IMG/VR virus record: IMGVR_UViG_3300046318_000165
Coordinates: 1-64,000 of that record
Strand: one strand, 5' to 3'
Length of the DNA: 64,000 bases
From: a virus
Shown here: positions 17,250 to 24,886 of the stretch, in pieces
Numbering within the stretch: position 1 is the first letter of the stretch
Layout of the letters: each line of letters starts with the position of its first letter
The notes under the pieces: model-generated
Seen by the model: only the letters and a program-made list of their open reading frames with translations
Database searches by the model: none
What the model was told of the DNA's origin: nothing
Translations under genes and position numbers: made by a program

Positions 17250-18202
17250 ATGCCAAGTTCTTTCAGTATTTCTTCCCACCTATGTTTATAGGTATGTTCT
17301 TTGACTGCACGTTTATGTCCAGCTAATCTAATAGATTCTCTTAGTTCATCATCAGCAAGATACTTATCAATCTTATCTTTTAAGTCTTGAAGGTTGCCGT
17401 GCTCATAAAAAACTATTTCTTTTTCATCTTCAAAATATTGATCCAGACCAACAATCCTGGGGTAAATAGTAAAGCCACCACGACCAGTAGATTCAAAAAG
17501 TCTATCACTTGTATAATAAGGATAATCAAAACCTATATTAAGGGTATCTCCAATAGCAATCTTGCTACGAGCATACATTCTATTTAAAGCTTCTCCTCTT
17601 AGAGTTCCTGTGTCTCCATCTCCTCCAACATGAACAAAACGATCTTTATAAGTCTCTCTTAGGAAATCAATTAGTTCTGCTCTATATGGATACTCTGGGT
17701 GGTATCTCTTGCTTCCAACAAAAATAACATCCTGGTCAAAATTATTTTTATCGTATACCTTGTGAAGATAGCATTCTGGACCAAATACTCCTGCTGTTAA
17801 GAAGTGACCTTTAACGTTAGTATTATCATTAAACCAGTCAGCCATTAACTTATCTACTGTAAAGAAATGTCCAATAGTTTTATAAAAGTTGTCATTTTCT
17901 AAATCTTTTTCACGATGTAGCCCCATCCACAAGTCTAGGTGGTATGTCATTGTAGGAACTTTTCTTTCAGCAAGAATTTCTAGGACTTCATCCATTTTCA
18001 TTTTGCCTGGAGTATTCCATCCGTGAGTGTGAATCCATATAAATAAATCTGTTTGACTTGCAATTCTTAAGATTCTTTCAGAGCGAGCCTCTGTTTCTTG
18101 CATAGTTATTACCCTATGCCCCATAGATTCTAAAGTTTTTACATGATGTGTTTCGCTTGAGTAGCTTACTCTGAAGTTTCCCAGAAAAGTTATTGTTGCC
18201 AA
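17246..18202 (-). CDS. GT-B glycosyltransferase (CgeB/Glyco_trans_1_2-like)
   Basis: 318 aa from TTG with RBS TTGGAGA. The N-terminus TITFLGNFRVSYSSETHHVK, the middle DVIFVGSKR and the C-terminal DRLFESTGRGGFTIYPR...HKRAVKEHTYKHRWEEI match CgeB-like transferases. First gene of the operon, behind promoter 18226-18231. Confidence 0.75.
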   Translation of the reverse strand: MATITFLGNFRVSYSSETHHVKTLESMGHRVITMQETEARSERILRIASQTDLFIWIHTHGWNTPGKMKMDEVLEILAERKVPTMTYHLDLWMGLHREKDLENDNFYKTIGHFFTVDKLMADWFNDNTNVKGHFLTAGVFGPECYLHKVYDKNNFDQDVIFVGSKRYHPEYPYRAELIDFLRETYKDRFVHVGGDGDTGTLRGEALNRMYARSKIAIGDTLNIGFDYPYYTSDRLFESTGRGGFTIYPRIVGLDQYFEDEKEIVFYEHGNLQDLKDKIDKYLADDELRESIRLAGHKRAVKEHTYKHRWEEILKELGI

Positions 18203-18225
18203 TTTGTCTCCAATGTTTGTAATTA

Positions 18226-18245
18226 ATTATACCATATGCTATAAT
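18226..18245. promoter_or_regulatory. divergent promoter pair (glycosyltransferases / hsp20)
   Basis: Minus strand: TGG-TATAAT (bases 18231-18226) for the glycosyltransferase operon. Plus strand: TGC-TATAAT (18240-18245) for hsp20. Both are extended -10 boxes. Confidence 0.7.
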
Positions 18246-18305
18246 TGGAATACCTGCCCAATTGGGGGGTAAAAAATAACTCGCTTAATAAAAGGAGACG
18301 ATAGT
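18246..18305 (+). promoter_or_regulatory. hsp20 5' leader, possible RNA thermometer
   Basis: The leader holds a 6-bp hairpin (AATTGG/CCAATT at 18243-18263). CTCGCTT (18280-18286) can partly pair with the RBS AAAGGAG (18291-18297), leaving two mismatches. Such imperfect RBS sequestration is usual in heat-shock thermometers, but the helix here is weak. Confidence 0.3.
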
Positions 18306-18695
18306 ATGATTACAACATCATATGCATTTGGAAACCTTGCTCAGGAATTTGAGAAGGCATTCAACAAACCAGTAAGTACCACCTACCCACCTTACAATGT
18401 CGTCAAAGTAAATGACGAAAAGTTTGTAATGGAATTTGCGGTAGCTGGATTCAAAAAGGACGAGATCAGTATTACTACTGAGAAGAACGTTCTATCCATC
18501 AAGGCAGAAAAGCCAGAGACAGATGAAAAGAAATACCTGCATAAAGGTATTGCTGCTCGTAAGTTCTCTCGCTCATTCTCACTACCTGAATTCTTTGAGG
18601 TAGAGTCTGCTGGATTTGAAGACGGTATCTTGTATATTGATCTTATTAAAAATATTCCAGAAGAGAAAAAGCCAAAGAATATTACAATTAAGTAG
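18306..18695 (+). CDS. Hsp20-family small heat-shock protein
   Basis: 129 aa. Alpha-crystallin domain with the characteristic FVMEFAVAGFKKDEISITTEKNVLSIKAEK and a C-terminal IxI-type tail (NITIK). An ATP-independent holdase that would protect host or phage proteins during infection. It has a 60-nt leader and RBS AAAGGAG. Confidence 0.88.
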   Translation: MITTSYAFGNLAQEFEKAFNKPVSTTYPPYNVVKVNDEKFVMEFAVAGFKKDEISITTEKNVLSIKAEKPETDEKKYLHKGIAARKFSRSFSLPEFFEVESAGFEDGILYIDLIKNIPEEKKPKNITIK

Positions 18696-18708
18696 TATAA
18701 TATAAGTG

Positions 18709-18795
18709 TCCCCCATACAGGCTCGCTCTTAGGATGGAGTAGTTACCAATTATAAGACCGTGCCATATGCAGGTAGAATCTGTATGGGGGATTTC
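18709..18795 (+). ncRNA. structured non-coding RNA closed by an 11-bp stem
   Basis: A TATAAT box (18696-18701) lies 7 nt before the region. The perfect 11-bp stem CCCCCATACAG (18710-18720) with CTGTATGGGGG (18780-18790) encloses a 59-nt internal segment, and ATTT follows. No ORF with an RBS covers it. Not a tRNA (no T-loop). A stand-alone small RNA or a leader element; its family is unknown to me. Confidence 0.55.
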
Positions 18796-18819
18796 ACCTA
18801 TCTATGGTATAATTTACAT

Positions 18820-19278
18820 ATGGAAAAACTAATCTCACAACTAAGAATGCTTCTTGCAGATAATATTGCACTTAAATTTAAGGCACATGGATATCACTGG
18901 AATGTAGAGTCAGACGACTTTAAACAATTCCACGATTTCTTTGGTGAAATTTATGAAAACTATGATGAAGCAACTGATACATATGCAGAATGGTTGCGTA
19001 TGCTAAAGGCATATGCTCCATATAGACTGGTAGACTTTTTTGATATGTCAACAGTATCAGAACCAATTATTGTGGGAGAACCAGAGCCAATGGTGGCTGA
19101 CCTATATGAGTCAATTGAAATGCATATTGAGGCACTGGTGTTAGCAAGTGACTTGGCTAATGAAGCAAAACAATACGGACTAGCAAATTTCTTTGCTGAC
19201 CGTCAAACAGCATCACAGAAGTTATGTTGGCAACTTCGTGCAAGCATGGAAGAGCCAGAAACGGAGATGGAAGACTAA
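18820..19278 (+). CDS. Dps/ferritin-like protein
   Basis: 152 aa from ATG 18820, which lies 7 nt after TGG-TATAAT (18808-18813): a leaderless start; an upstream in-frame extension would cross the promoter and the structured RNA. KFKAHGYHWNVESDDFKQFHDFFGEIYENYDEATDTYAEWLR is the Dps ferroxidase region (H, D and E ligands) and is described here by its spacing. It should bind iron and perhaps DNA, protecting against oxidative damage. Confidence 0.8.
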   Translation: MEKLISQLRMLLADNIALKFKAHGYHWNVESDDFKQFHDFFGEIYENYDEATDTYAEWLRMLKAYAPYRLVDFFDMSTVSEPIIVGEPEPMVADLYESIEMHIEALVLASDLANEAKQYGLANFFADRQTASQKLCWQLRASMEEPETEMED

Positions 19279-20513
19279 TGCCATATTCAGTAGGTGCTCA
19301 AGGATCATATGGATGTTCAGGATATCCAGTAGTAAAAGAAGGTGGCGAAGTAATGGGTTGCCACAAAACAGAAGCAGAAGCAATGAATCAAGTTCAAGCT
19401 TTGTATGCTTCAGAGGCAGACAAGTCTGATACAAGCGTTAATCCATCATCAACAGCAGATCCACTATATCCAAATGTTGGGGTAAGAACACCAACCTCTA
19501 TGAGTAATGCTACAAGACAAAGAGGAAAAATGAAAATTCGTAAGCCAAAAAGACGTTCACAGCCTGGTAGTGGCACAAATGCATCTGGTTCTGTTAATAG
19601 TGGTGGCACTTCAATTAGTGCTATGTATAAAGGCGAAGGCATTGTTGAAGGTGACTTTGTAAGAGGAATGACAACCGAAGGTATGGTTGTCGGTCTTGTT
19701 GAACATGTAATGACTGAGGGTGGAGTATATGGAATAAGAGGCACAGAGTATGCTATCCAATCTACACCAGAAAATCCAGCAATGGCTGTAAGAGTTTTTG
19801 AAGAAGATGAAGGTGTATGGGAAGCAACAGCATACTCAATTGGAATGCTAATGTCTGATGCAGAAAAGATTCCAGAACCTGAAATGGAAATTGAAGAAGT
19901 AGAAGAAGATGTAGAGAAAGCTGGCTATGCTCCTACAGCTGGAATGAAGACTGCTGCTGCTCGTGCTATCCGATGGAAAGAAGAAGGCAAAGCAACAGGT
20001 GCAGGAACTCCAGTTGGCTGGGGTAGAGCAAGAGATATCGTAGCAGGACGCTCAATGTCTCTTAGTGTTGTTAAGCGTATGTACTCATTCTTCTCACGTC
20101 ACGAAGTAGATAAAAAGGGTAAAGATTTTTATAACACTAGCAATCCTAGTAATGGTCGTATCATGTGGGATGCTTGGGGTGGAGATGCTGGCTTCTCTTG
20201 GAGTCGTGGCATTGTAAACAGAGAAACAGATAAGACATTGTTTGCTGATTTTGGAAAAGATTACTCAATGCACGAAACACTTTTTGCTAAGGGCATCAGT
20301 GTTGGAGATACAGTTTCATGGTCTTCTTCTGGTGGAACAGCAACAGGAAAAGTTATTAGAATTATCAGAGATGGTAAGTATAAGGTTCCAGGTTCTAGTT
20401 TTACAATCACTGGCACAACAGATGATCCAGCGGTTGCAATTAGAATTTATCAAGATGGAAAACCAACAGATACAGTTGTTGGACACAAACTAAGCACATT
20501 AAGGAAAAAATAA
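19278..20513 (+). CDS. multidomain protein with small beta-barrel (HVA1/Tudor-like) domains
   Basis: 411 aa from ATG 19278, overlapping the Dps stop (TAATG). The N-terminus has a Gly/Cys module (YGCSGYPVVKEGGEVMGCHK). A 'GEGIVEGDFVRG' barrel follows, then a conserved module (GWGRARDIVAGRSMSLSVV...FFSRHEVDKKGKDF...GRIMWDAWGGDAG) that I recall in several phage structural or processing proteins, and last a barrel (ISVGDTVSWSSSGGTATGKV...VAIRIYQDGK) like hypervirulence-associated HVA1. The role is unclear; structural or DNA-processing are both possible. Confidence 0.6.
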   Translation: MPYSVGAQGSYGCSGYPVVKEGGEVMGCHKTEAEAMNQVQALYASEADKSDTSVNPSSTADPLYPNVGVRTPTSMSNATRQRGKMKIRKPKRRSQPGSGTNASGSVNSGGTSISAMYKGEGIVEGDFVRGMTTEGMVVGLVEHVMTEGGVYGIRGTEYAIQSTPENPAMAVRVFEEDEGVWEATAYSIGMLMSDAEKIPEPEMEIEEVEEDVEKAGYAPTAGMKTAAARAIRWKEEGKATGAGTPVGWGRARDIVAGRSMSLSVVKRMYSFFSRHEVDKKGKDFYNTSNPSNGRIMWDAWGGDAGFSWSRGIVNRETDKTLFADFGKDYSMHETLFAKGISVGDTVSWSSSGGTATGKVIRIIRDGKYKVPGSSFTITGTTDDPAVAIRIYQDGKPTDTVVGHKLSTLRKK

Positions 20514-20764
20514 TGCAAGAACTGCTACACTTTACTGCTGACTGGTGTCAGCCATGTAAGAAAATGGCTCCAATGATTGATGAATTTATTTCTAACAATC
20601 CAGAAATTATTTATACAAAGATTGATGTTGATACAGACTCAGCATTTGTTGAAGAGTATGAGATCCGTGGTGTTCCAACATTCATTATTAAAAATGATGG
20701 AGAGGTTGTGAATCGTCACACAGGCGTAGCAACTGCTGATAAGTTTGCTACACTATTTAATTAA
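20513..20764 (+). CDS. thioredoxin
   Basis: 83 aa, short thioredoxin fold with the active site DWCQPCKKMAP (WCxxC) and the cis-Pro loop GVPTFIIK. Overlaps the upstream stop by one base. It could reduce the C-terminal cysteines of the class II ribonucleotide reductase encoded at 58765. Confidence 0.9.
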   Translation: MQELLHFTADWCQPCKKMAPMIDEFISNNPEIIYTKIDVDTDSAFVEEYEIRGVPTFIIKNDGEVVNRHTGVATADKFATLFN

Positions 20765-20770
20765 TTTTTA

Positions 20771-20814
20771 ATTAACCTTCTATTAACTAAGTTAATTAAT
20801 TACTACCCTATAAT
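20771..20814 (+). promoter_or_regulatory. pstS promoter with 11-bp-spaced ATTAAC repeats
   Basis: ATTAACCTTCT (20771) and ATTAACTAAGT (20782) are direct repeats with an 11-bp period, followed at the same period by TAATTAATTAC (20793), then TATAAT (20809-20814). Tandem 11-bp half-sites upstream of a phosphate gene resemble Pho boxes of OmpR/PhoB-type regulators. Confidence 0.5.
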
Positions 20815-20853
20815 TAATTATGCGATAAATTACGCATAAAACAAGGAGATAAA

Positions 20854-21894
20854 ATGAAAAACAAACTATCATTTGCAGTAGCCGTAGCTTTAGTATCAAC
20901 ACTAATTCTAGGAGTATCAGCAAATGCTGAGACTACTCAAATAACAGGACAAGGATCAAGTTTTGCAGGTAACATTATTACTACCTGTTCAACAACTTAT
21001 CCAGGTTCATCCGTAGCATATTCTGCTACAGGTTCAGGAACAGGCAGAACAGCTTTTTTAAATAATCTAAATGATTTTGTTGCAAGCGATGTTCCATATG
21101 GACAAGCTGATAAGCAACCAGCAGCAGATAGCTTTACATACATTCCAGTAATTGGTGGTGCAGTAGCATTCATTTACAACCTTCCATCAGCATATGGAAT
21201 TAAAGCTTTGAAGCTTACCTCAAAAGTAGCATCTAATATCTTTAATGGAACTATTACTAAGTGGAATGATGCAAGTATTGTAGCACTTAATCCAACAGCT
21301 AAACTACCAGCAAAAGATATCAAGGTATTTTATCGTGGATCTTCTTCTGGTACAACACAAAATGTTGCTAAGTATTTTATTGCTAATGGCAACACTACTT
21401 GGACTGACAATGGAGGATATTCAACAGCTATTGGAAAAGAAATTCCAGGAAACTTCAACTCTGCTGGAACATCAGCCTTGTTGGTAGATGGTGTAGATGA
21501 TACATCGTTCTCAATTGGGTATGTAGATCTATCTGACGCTGTTTCACGACAGGTTTCTTATGCACTTCTTAAGAATCAATATGGTCAGTTTATTAAGCCA
21601 TCCGTTACCTCAGCATCTTTGTTCTTAAAGGCTCAGACTGTTTCATCAAACGGTATTGTAAACATTAACTTCAAGGCAAAGGTAAAAGGTGGATACAATC
21701 TATCAATCATTACCTATGTATTAGCTTATACAGGTCCTGCACAAAAAGATGCTGTAAAGCAATCAAAGGTTAATGGTTTTGTTAAGTATATCCTAAAGTC
21801 TTGTGGACTTGCTAAAGGTTCAAAGCTAGGATATGTAGCACTGTCTGGCAAAGTTAAAGACAAGGCTCTTGCATTATCTGATAAAATTAAATAA
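20854..21894 (+). CDS. pstS: PstS-like phosphate-binding protein (auxiliary metabolic gene)
   Basis: 346 aa, RBS AAGGAG. Signal peptide 1-25 (AVAVALVSTLILGVSANA). TQITGQGSSFAGN, YSATGSGTGRTAF, DFVASDVPYG and FYRGSSSGTTQNVAKY are the phosphate-cradling loops of PstS. It captures phosphate for the host ABC transporter PstCAB; phages carry it to sustain DNA synthesis in phosphate-poor water. Terminator downstream. Confidence 0.9.
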   Translation: MKNKLSFAVAVALVSTLILGVSANAETTQITGQGSSFAGNIITTCSTTYPGSSVAYSATGSGTGRTAFLNNLNDFVASDVPYGQADKQPAADSFTYIPVIGGAVAFIYNLPSAYGIKALKLTSKVASNIFNGTITKWNDASIVALNPTAKLPAKDIKVFYRGSSSGTTQNVAKYFIANGNTTWTDNGGYSTAIGKEIPGNFNSAGTSALLVDGVDDTSFSIGYVDLSDAVSRQVSYALLKNQYGQFIKPSVTSASLFLKAQTVSSNGIVNINFKAKVKGGYNLSIITYVLAYTGPAQKDAVKQSKVNGFVKYILKSCGLAKGSKLGYVALSGKVKDKALALSDKIK

Positions 21895-21908
21895 ACAATA
21901 AAAAGTTT

Positions 21909-21959
21909 CCCCTCTCCTAGCATCACTCAACGATATTTCACTGGAGAGGGGATTTTTTA
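21909..21959 (+). terminator. intrinsic terminator after pstS
   Basis: CCCCTCTCC (21909-21917) pairs with GGAGAGGGG (21943-21951) around a 25-nt loop, then ATTTTTTAT. Confidence 0.85.
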
Positions 21960-21988
21960 TTGACAACATAATGCTATTCCTGTATAAT
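21960..21988 (+). promoter_or_regulatory. sigma-70-type promoter
   Basis: TTGACA (21960-21965), 17-nt spacer, TATAAT (21983-21988). RBS AAGGGAGA follows before the GTG at 22015. Confidence 0.8.
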
Positions 21989-22014
21989 AGATAAGTAACG
22001 AACAAAGGGAGAAT

Positions 22015-22218
22015 GTGGCAACTTATACAAGTACTCTGCTTAGAAGCAGGGAAGAAAAAGATATGGTAAAAGAAGAAGTTTACGCAGAACGAGATAGGAT
22101 TATCTCAATAATTAAAAATGAGATGCATAAGATGCAAACTCCAGAGCTTCAGTGCTACTGTGATCGTTGTCAAGACCTTACAAACCTAATTATAACTATA
22201 TTAAAGGAGAAACGTTGA
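22015..22218 (+). CDS. hypothetical helical protein, 67 aa
   Basis: GTG start behind AAGGGAGA. Charged helices and one CYCDRC cysteine group near the C-terminus. Its TGA overlaps the TTG start of the GroES-like gene. Confidence 0.62.
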   Translation: MATYTSTLLRSREEKDMVKEEVYAERDRIISIIKNEMHKMQTPELQCYCDRCQDLTNLIITILKEKR

Positions 22219-22502
22219 TTCAACCACTAGAGGATCGTGTGATTCTACAAAAAGAAAAGACTGCTGAAAATGTGTCCAGCTTCGGACTAATACTTACTAC
22301 GGAGGATGATTCCTCTAAAGCAAAGGTGATAGCAGTAGGACAGGGAAGACTGCTTCCAAATGGAAAACGTGCAGAAATGGATGTTGCAATTGGTGACACT
22401 GTTCTGTATAATAAATATGCAATACAAGAAATTGAACATGATGGTGAAGACTATATGATTATCTTTACCAAGGACATCCTTGCCATTCTTGGCGAAGAAT
22501 AG
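22215..22502 (+). CDS. GroES-like co-chaperonin
   Basis: 95 aa from TTG 22215 with RBS AAAGGAGA 6 nt upstream; a more upstream in-frame start lacks an RBS. IQPLEDRVILQ at the start, a mobile-loop region (KTAENVSSFGLILT) and GDTVLYNKYA are GroES features. It probably pairs with host GroEL to fold phage capsid proteins. Confidence 0.82.
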   Translation: MIQPLEDRVILQKEKTAENVSSFGLILTTEDDSSKAKVIAVGQGRLLPNGKRAEMDVAIGDTVLYNKYAIQEIEHDGEDYMIIFTKDILAILGEE

Positions 22503-22511
22503 GAATAACTA

Positions 22512-22691
22512 ATGCACGAAGAAGCATTGCTAGATGTAGTGTTTGGTATTAATCATATGATTGCAGAGTTTTTCTGGAATCTAGTATTTGCAGCTGTCTT
22601 ATTTGTGTTCTCAAAAGCGAGGGCATTGCGTAAGATTCACAAATACGTTGATGATAAGCATGGTGTAAAGCACCAGGAAAGCGAGTACTAA
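22512..22691 (+). CDS. small membrane protein, 59 aa
   Basis: One membrane helix (FFWNLVFAAVLFVFS) followed by a basic tail. The TAA overlaps the thyX ATG. No family recognised. Confidence 0.6.
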   Translation: MHEEALLDVVFGINHMIAEFFWNLVFAAVLFVFSKARALRKIHKYVDDKHGVKHQESEY

Positions 22692-23380
22692 TGAGTACTA
22701 TTAATGTTTTAGATAAAGGATATGTTCGTCTAGTAGATACACTAGGTAGCGACCTATCAGTAGTAAATGCTGCTCGTGTTTCCTATGATAAAGAGACAGA
22801 AGAATTCGGATCAAAAGATGAAAAACTTATTAAGTTCCTTATCCGTGAGGGACATACTAGCCCTTTCCGCCATGCAGCAATCACCTTTGAGGTCTATGCA
22901 CCTTTATTCGTTGCAAGGCAATGGTGGAAATACGCAGTAGCTTCTACTCATATTGACGATCAGAATGGTTGGAACGAATCTTCTCGCCGTTACATTACAG
23001 AGTCTGAGGAGTTCTATATCCCCAGTGCATCGTCTTGGCGTAGTAAGCCTGAGAATAGCAAGCAGGGTAGTGGTGAACCAATTCACTTTAGTCTAGGTAG
23101 TCACTACACTAATAAGCTTAATGAGCTTGTAAACCTAAGTACAGAACTTTATCACGAGGCAATGAGCGATAACGTTGCACCAGAGATTGCTCGTCTATTC
23201 TTACCAGCATACGGCATGTATGTTCGCTGGCGTTGGACGGTATCTCTACAAGGTGTTATGACATTCCTAGAACAGCGTCTAGAACATGATGCTCAAAAGG
23301 AAATACAAGAATATGCTTTTGCTGTTAAGGATTTGACATCACATGCTTTCCCACAAACATTTAAGGCATTTCACGAATGA
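22691..23380 (+). CDS. thyX: flavin-dependent thymidylate synthase ThyX
   Basis: 229 aa. Recognisable ThyX regions: NAARVSYDKETEEFG near the N-terminus, RHAAITFEVYAPLFVARQWWKYAVAS, NGWNESSRRYI and PAYGMYVRWRWTVSLQG. It makes dTMP from dUMP using FAD and methylene-THF. The usual RHR of the signature is replaced by WKY in the RQWWKY segment. Overlaps the dNMP kinase by 4 nt. Confidence 0.87.
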   Translation: MSTINVLDKGYVRLVDTLGSDLSVVNAARVSYDKETEEFGSKDEKLIKFLIREGHTSPFRHAAITFEVYAPLFVARQWWKYAVASTHIDDQNGWNESSRRYITESEEFYIPSASSWRSKPENSKQGSGEPIHFSLGSHYTNKLNELVNLSTELYHEAMSDNVAPEIARLFLPAYGMYVRWRWTVSLQGVMTFLEQRLEHDAQKEIQEYAFAVKDLTSHAFPQTFKAFHE

Positions 23381-23916
23381 TTATTGGTTTAAGTGGTTAT
23401 GCTCAAGTAGGCAAAGATACCGTTGCAAACTATCTTGTTGAACATTATGGTTTTGTAAAGGTATCGTTTGCTGATCCTATTAGAGAAGCTTTATATCGTC
23501 TCAACCCTAACATTGCTATTGGTGAATTTGCATCTGCAAGTCTTGCTAGTGCAGTTGATCATATGGGATGGGAAGAGGTAAAACGTTCCTCCAGCGAGGC
23601 TAGGAGCCTCCTACAGAGGTTTGGCACTGAAGTAGGTCGTGATATGTTCGGTAAAGATTTTTGGGTGAACCAGGCACTGTTAAGGGCTAAAGAACATGAG
23701 AATGTAGTATTTGCTGATACTCGTTTTGAGAATGAAGCAGAAGCTATTCAGGCTAATGGTGGTCAAGTATGGCGTATTGAAAAATACGGTCATGGTCCAG
23801 TAAATGGACATCCATCTGAAACTGCATTAGATAAGTATGCATTCAATTGGGCTTTTGCTAATTCTGGAAGTAAAGAAGACTTATATCAAATTATTGATGA
23901 AATAATGATTGATTAA
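23377..23916 (+). CDS. deoxynucleoside monophosphate kinase
   Basis: 179 aa P-loop kinase: IIGLSGYAQVGKDTVANYLVEHYGF at the N-terminus, VSFADPIREAL, and VVFADTRFENEAEAI (lid and Walker-B-like). It phosphorylates dNMPs for phage DNA synthesis, downstream of ThyX in the same operon. Confidence 0.82.
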   Translation: MIIGLSGYAQVGKDTVANYLVEHYGFVKVSFADPIREALYRLNPNIAIGEFASASLASAVDHMGWEEVKRSSSEARSLLQRFGTEVGRDMFGKDFWVNQALLRAKEHENVVFADTRFENEAEAIQANGGQVWRIEKYGHGPVNGHPSETALDKYAFNWAFANSGSKEDLYQIIDEIMID

Positions 23917-23921
23917 GGTTT

Positions 23922-23998
23922 GGGGTGTTAACTCAGCTGGTTAGAGTAGCAGACTCATAATCTGTCAGTCGTGGGTTCAAGTCCCACACACCCCACCA
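23922..23998 (+). tRNA. tRNA-Met (CAT), CCA encoded
   Basis: Acceptor GGGGTGT/ACACCCC, anticodon loop CTCATAA, T-arm GTGGG-TTCAAGT-CCCAC, ends ACCA. A CAT anticodon could also be an Ile2 tRNA after lysidine modification. Confidence 0.92.
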
Positions 23999-23999
23999 C

Positions 24000-24072
24000 G
24001 CTCCTATAGCTCAGTTGGTAGAGCTACGGACTTTTAATCCGCAGGTCGTAGGTTCAAGTCCTACTGGGAGCA
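24000..24072 (+). tRNA. tRNA-Lys (TTT)
   Basis: Acceptor GCTCCTA/TGGGAGC, anticodon loop CTTTTAA, T-arm GTAGG-TTCAAGT-CCTAC. CCA not encoded. Confidence 0.93.
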
Positions 24073-24076
24073 CTAA

Positions 24077-24149
24077 CCCTTCGTAGCTCAGTGGATAGAG
24101 CAAGAGCCTTCTAATCTCTTGGTCGTAGGTTCGATTCCTACCGAGGGGA
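24077..24149 (+). tRNA. tRNA-Arg (TCT)
   Basis: Acceptor CCCTTCG/CGAGGGG, anticodon loop CTTCTAA, T-arm GTAGG-TTCGATT-CCTAC. Its last 12 nt overlap, antisense, the end of the gene at 24138-24836. Confidence 0.9.
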
Positions 24150-24836
24150 CTCATAAATACTAGGATCAGGAAACATATCCTTTAAAACATCTTCTAGCAA
24201 CATATCAAATGAATCATCCTCGCTGGATAAAAAGGGGTAGCGTAAGTTTGTATAATCATATGAATAAGATTGTTGATGTTCATTGTTATATACTTTAACA
24301 TCATTCATTTGCTCTCCACCAATACCGTGAATGTTTCCATATAATGATCTCCACAAATGTGGTAACTTAATTAATTTAATTAGTTTTTCTTTGTTCATAA
24401 CCATAGGAACATGGAGTTCGTAATCAAGTGGTTCCTCAATCTTGTATTGCCTTCTTAAAAAATGATATGTGTTTTCTAAAAGATCTATATAAGAGTTTTT
24501 GCCACCGTGTTGAATTGTTCTTTCATCTATCTTATGTTTTAGAGTTCCATTAATAAAACTATTTAAACTCTCAACTGGCTTAACAATATAAAAATCATCA
24601 TTCATTAAAATAAAATCATTAGATATTTCTGAGCTTAAACAGGCTTGATAAATATTCATTCTAACAGTTCTATATTTTGTATTTTGCTGTGTCACTTCTA
24701 GAAAGTTACCAGAATACCAGCTAGGTTTGCTGCCAACTACCCATAAACTATCATGCGGTAAATTCTTAACTGCTGATCTAATTGAATATCTTAATTCTTC
24801 ATTTGGTCCAGGTTTGCAAAAATAAACTAAGTCCAT
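24138..24836 (-). CDS. Stealth-type sugar-phosphate transferase-like protein
   Basis: 232 aa. DLVYFCKPGPNEELRYSIRSAVKNLP and especially DFILMNDDFYIVKP match the Stealth family (CR2 'NDDFF') of capsular polysaccharide phosphotransferases, with later H-rich regions. It would transfer sugar-1-phosphate to a glycan. The stop codon lies inside tRNA-Arg. Promoter on the minus strand: TGC-TATAAT near 24863-24858. Confidence 0.7.
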   Translation of the reverse strand: MDLVYFCKPGPNEELRYSIRSAVKNLPHDSLWVVGSKPSWYSGNFLEVTQQNTKYRTVRMNIYQACLSSEISNDFILMNDDFYIVKPVESLNSFINGTLKHKIDERTIQHGGKNSYIDLLENTYHFLRRQYKIEEPLDYELHVPMVMNKEKLIKLIKLPHLWRSLYGNIHGIGGEQMNDVKVYNNEHQQSYSYDYTNLRYPFLSSEDDSFDMLLEDVLKDMFPDPSIYESPR

Positions 24837-24886
24837 TACACTCTTTCTTCTATATCAATTATAGCATTAGTGGTATAATTGTATTG

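Noticed and set aside
18760-18819. Longer start for the Dps-like gene
   Set aside because: Would cross the structured RNA stem and the TATAAT box.
13946-24149. Prophage or integrated element with att sites
   Set aside because: No integrase, excisionase or repressor was recognised, and tRNA genes here are complete phage tRNAs rather than attachment fragments.
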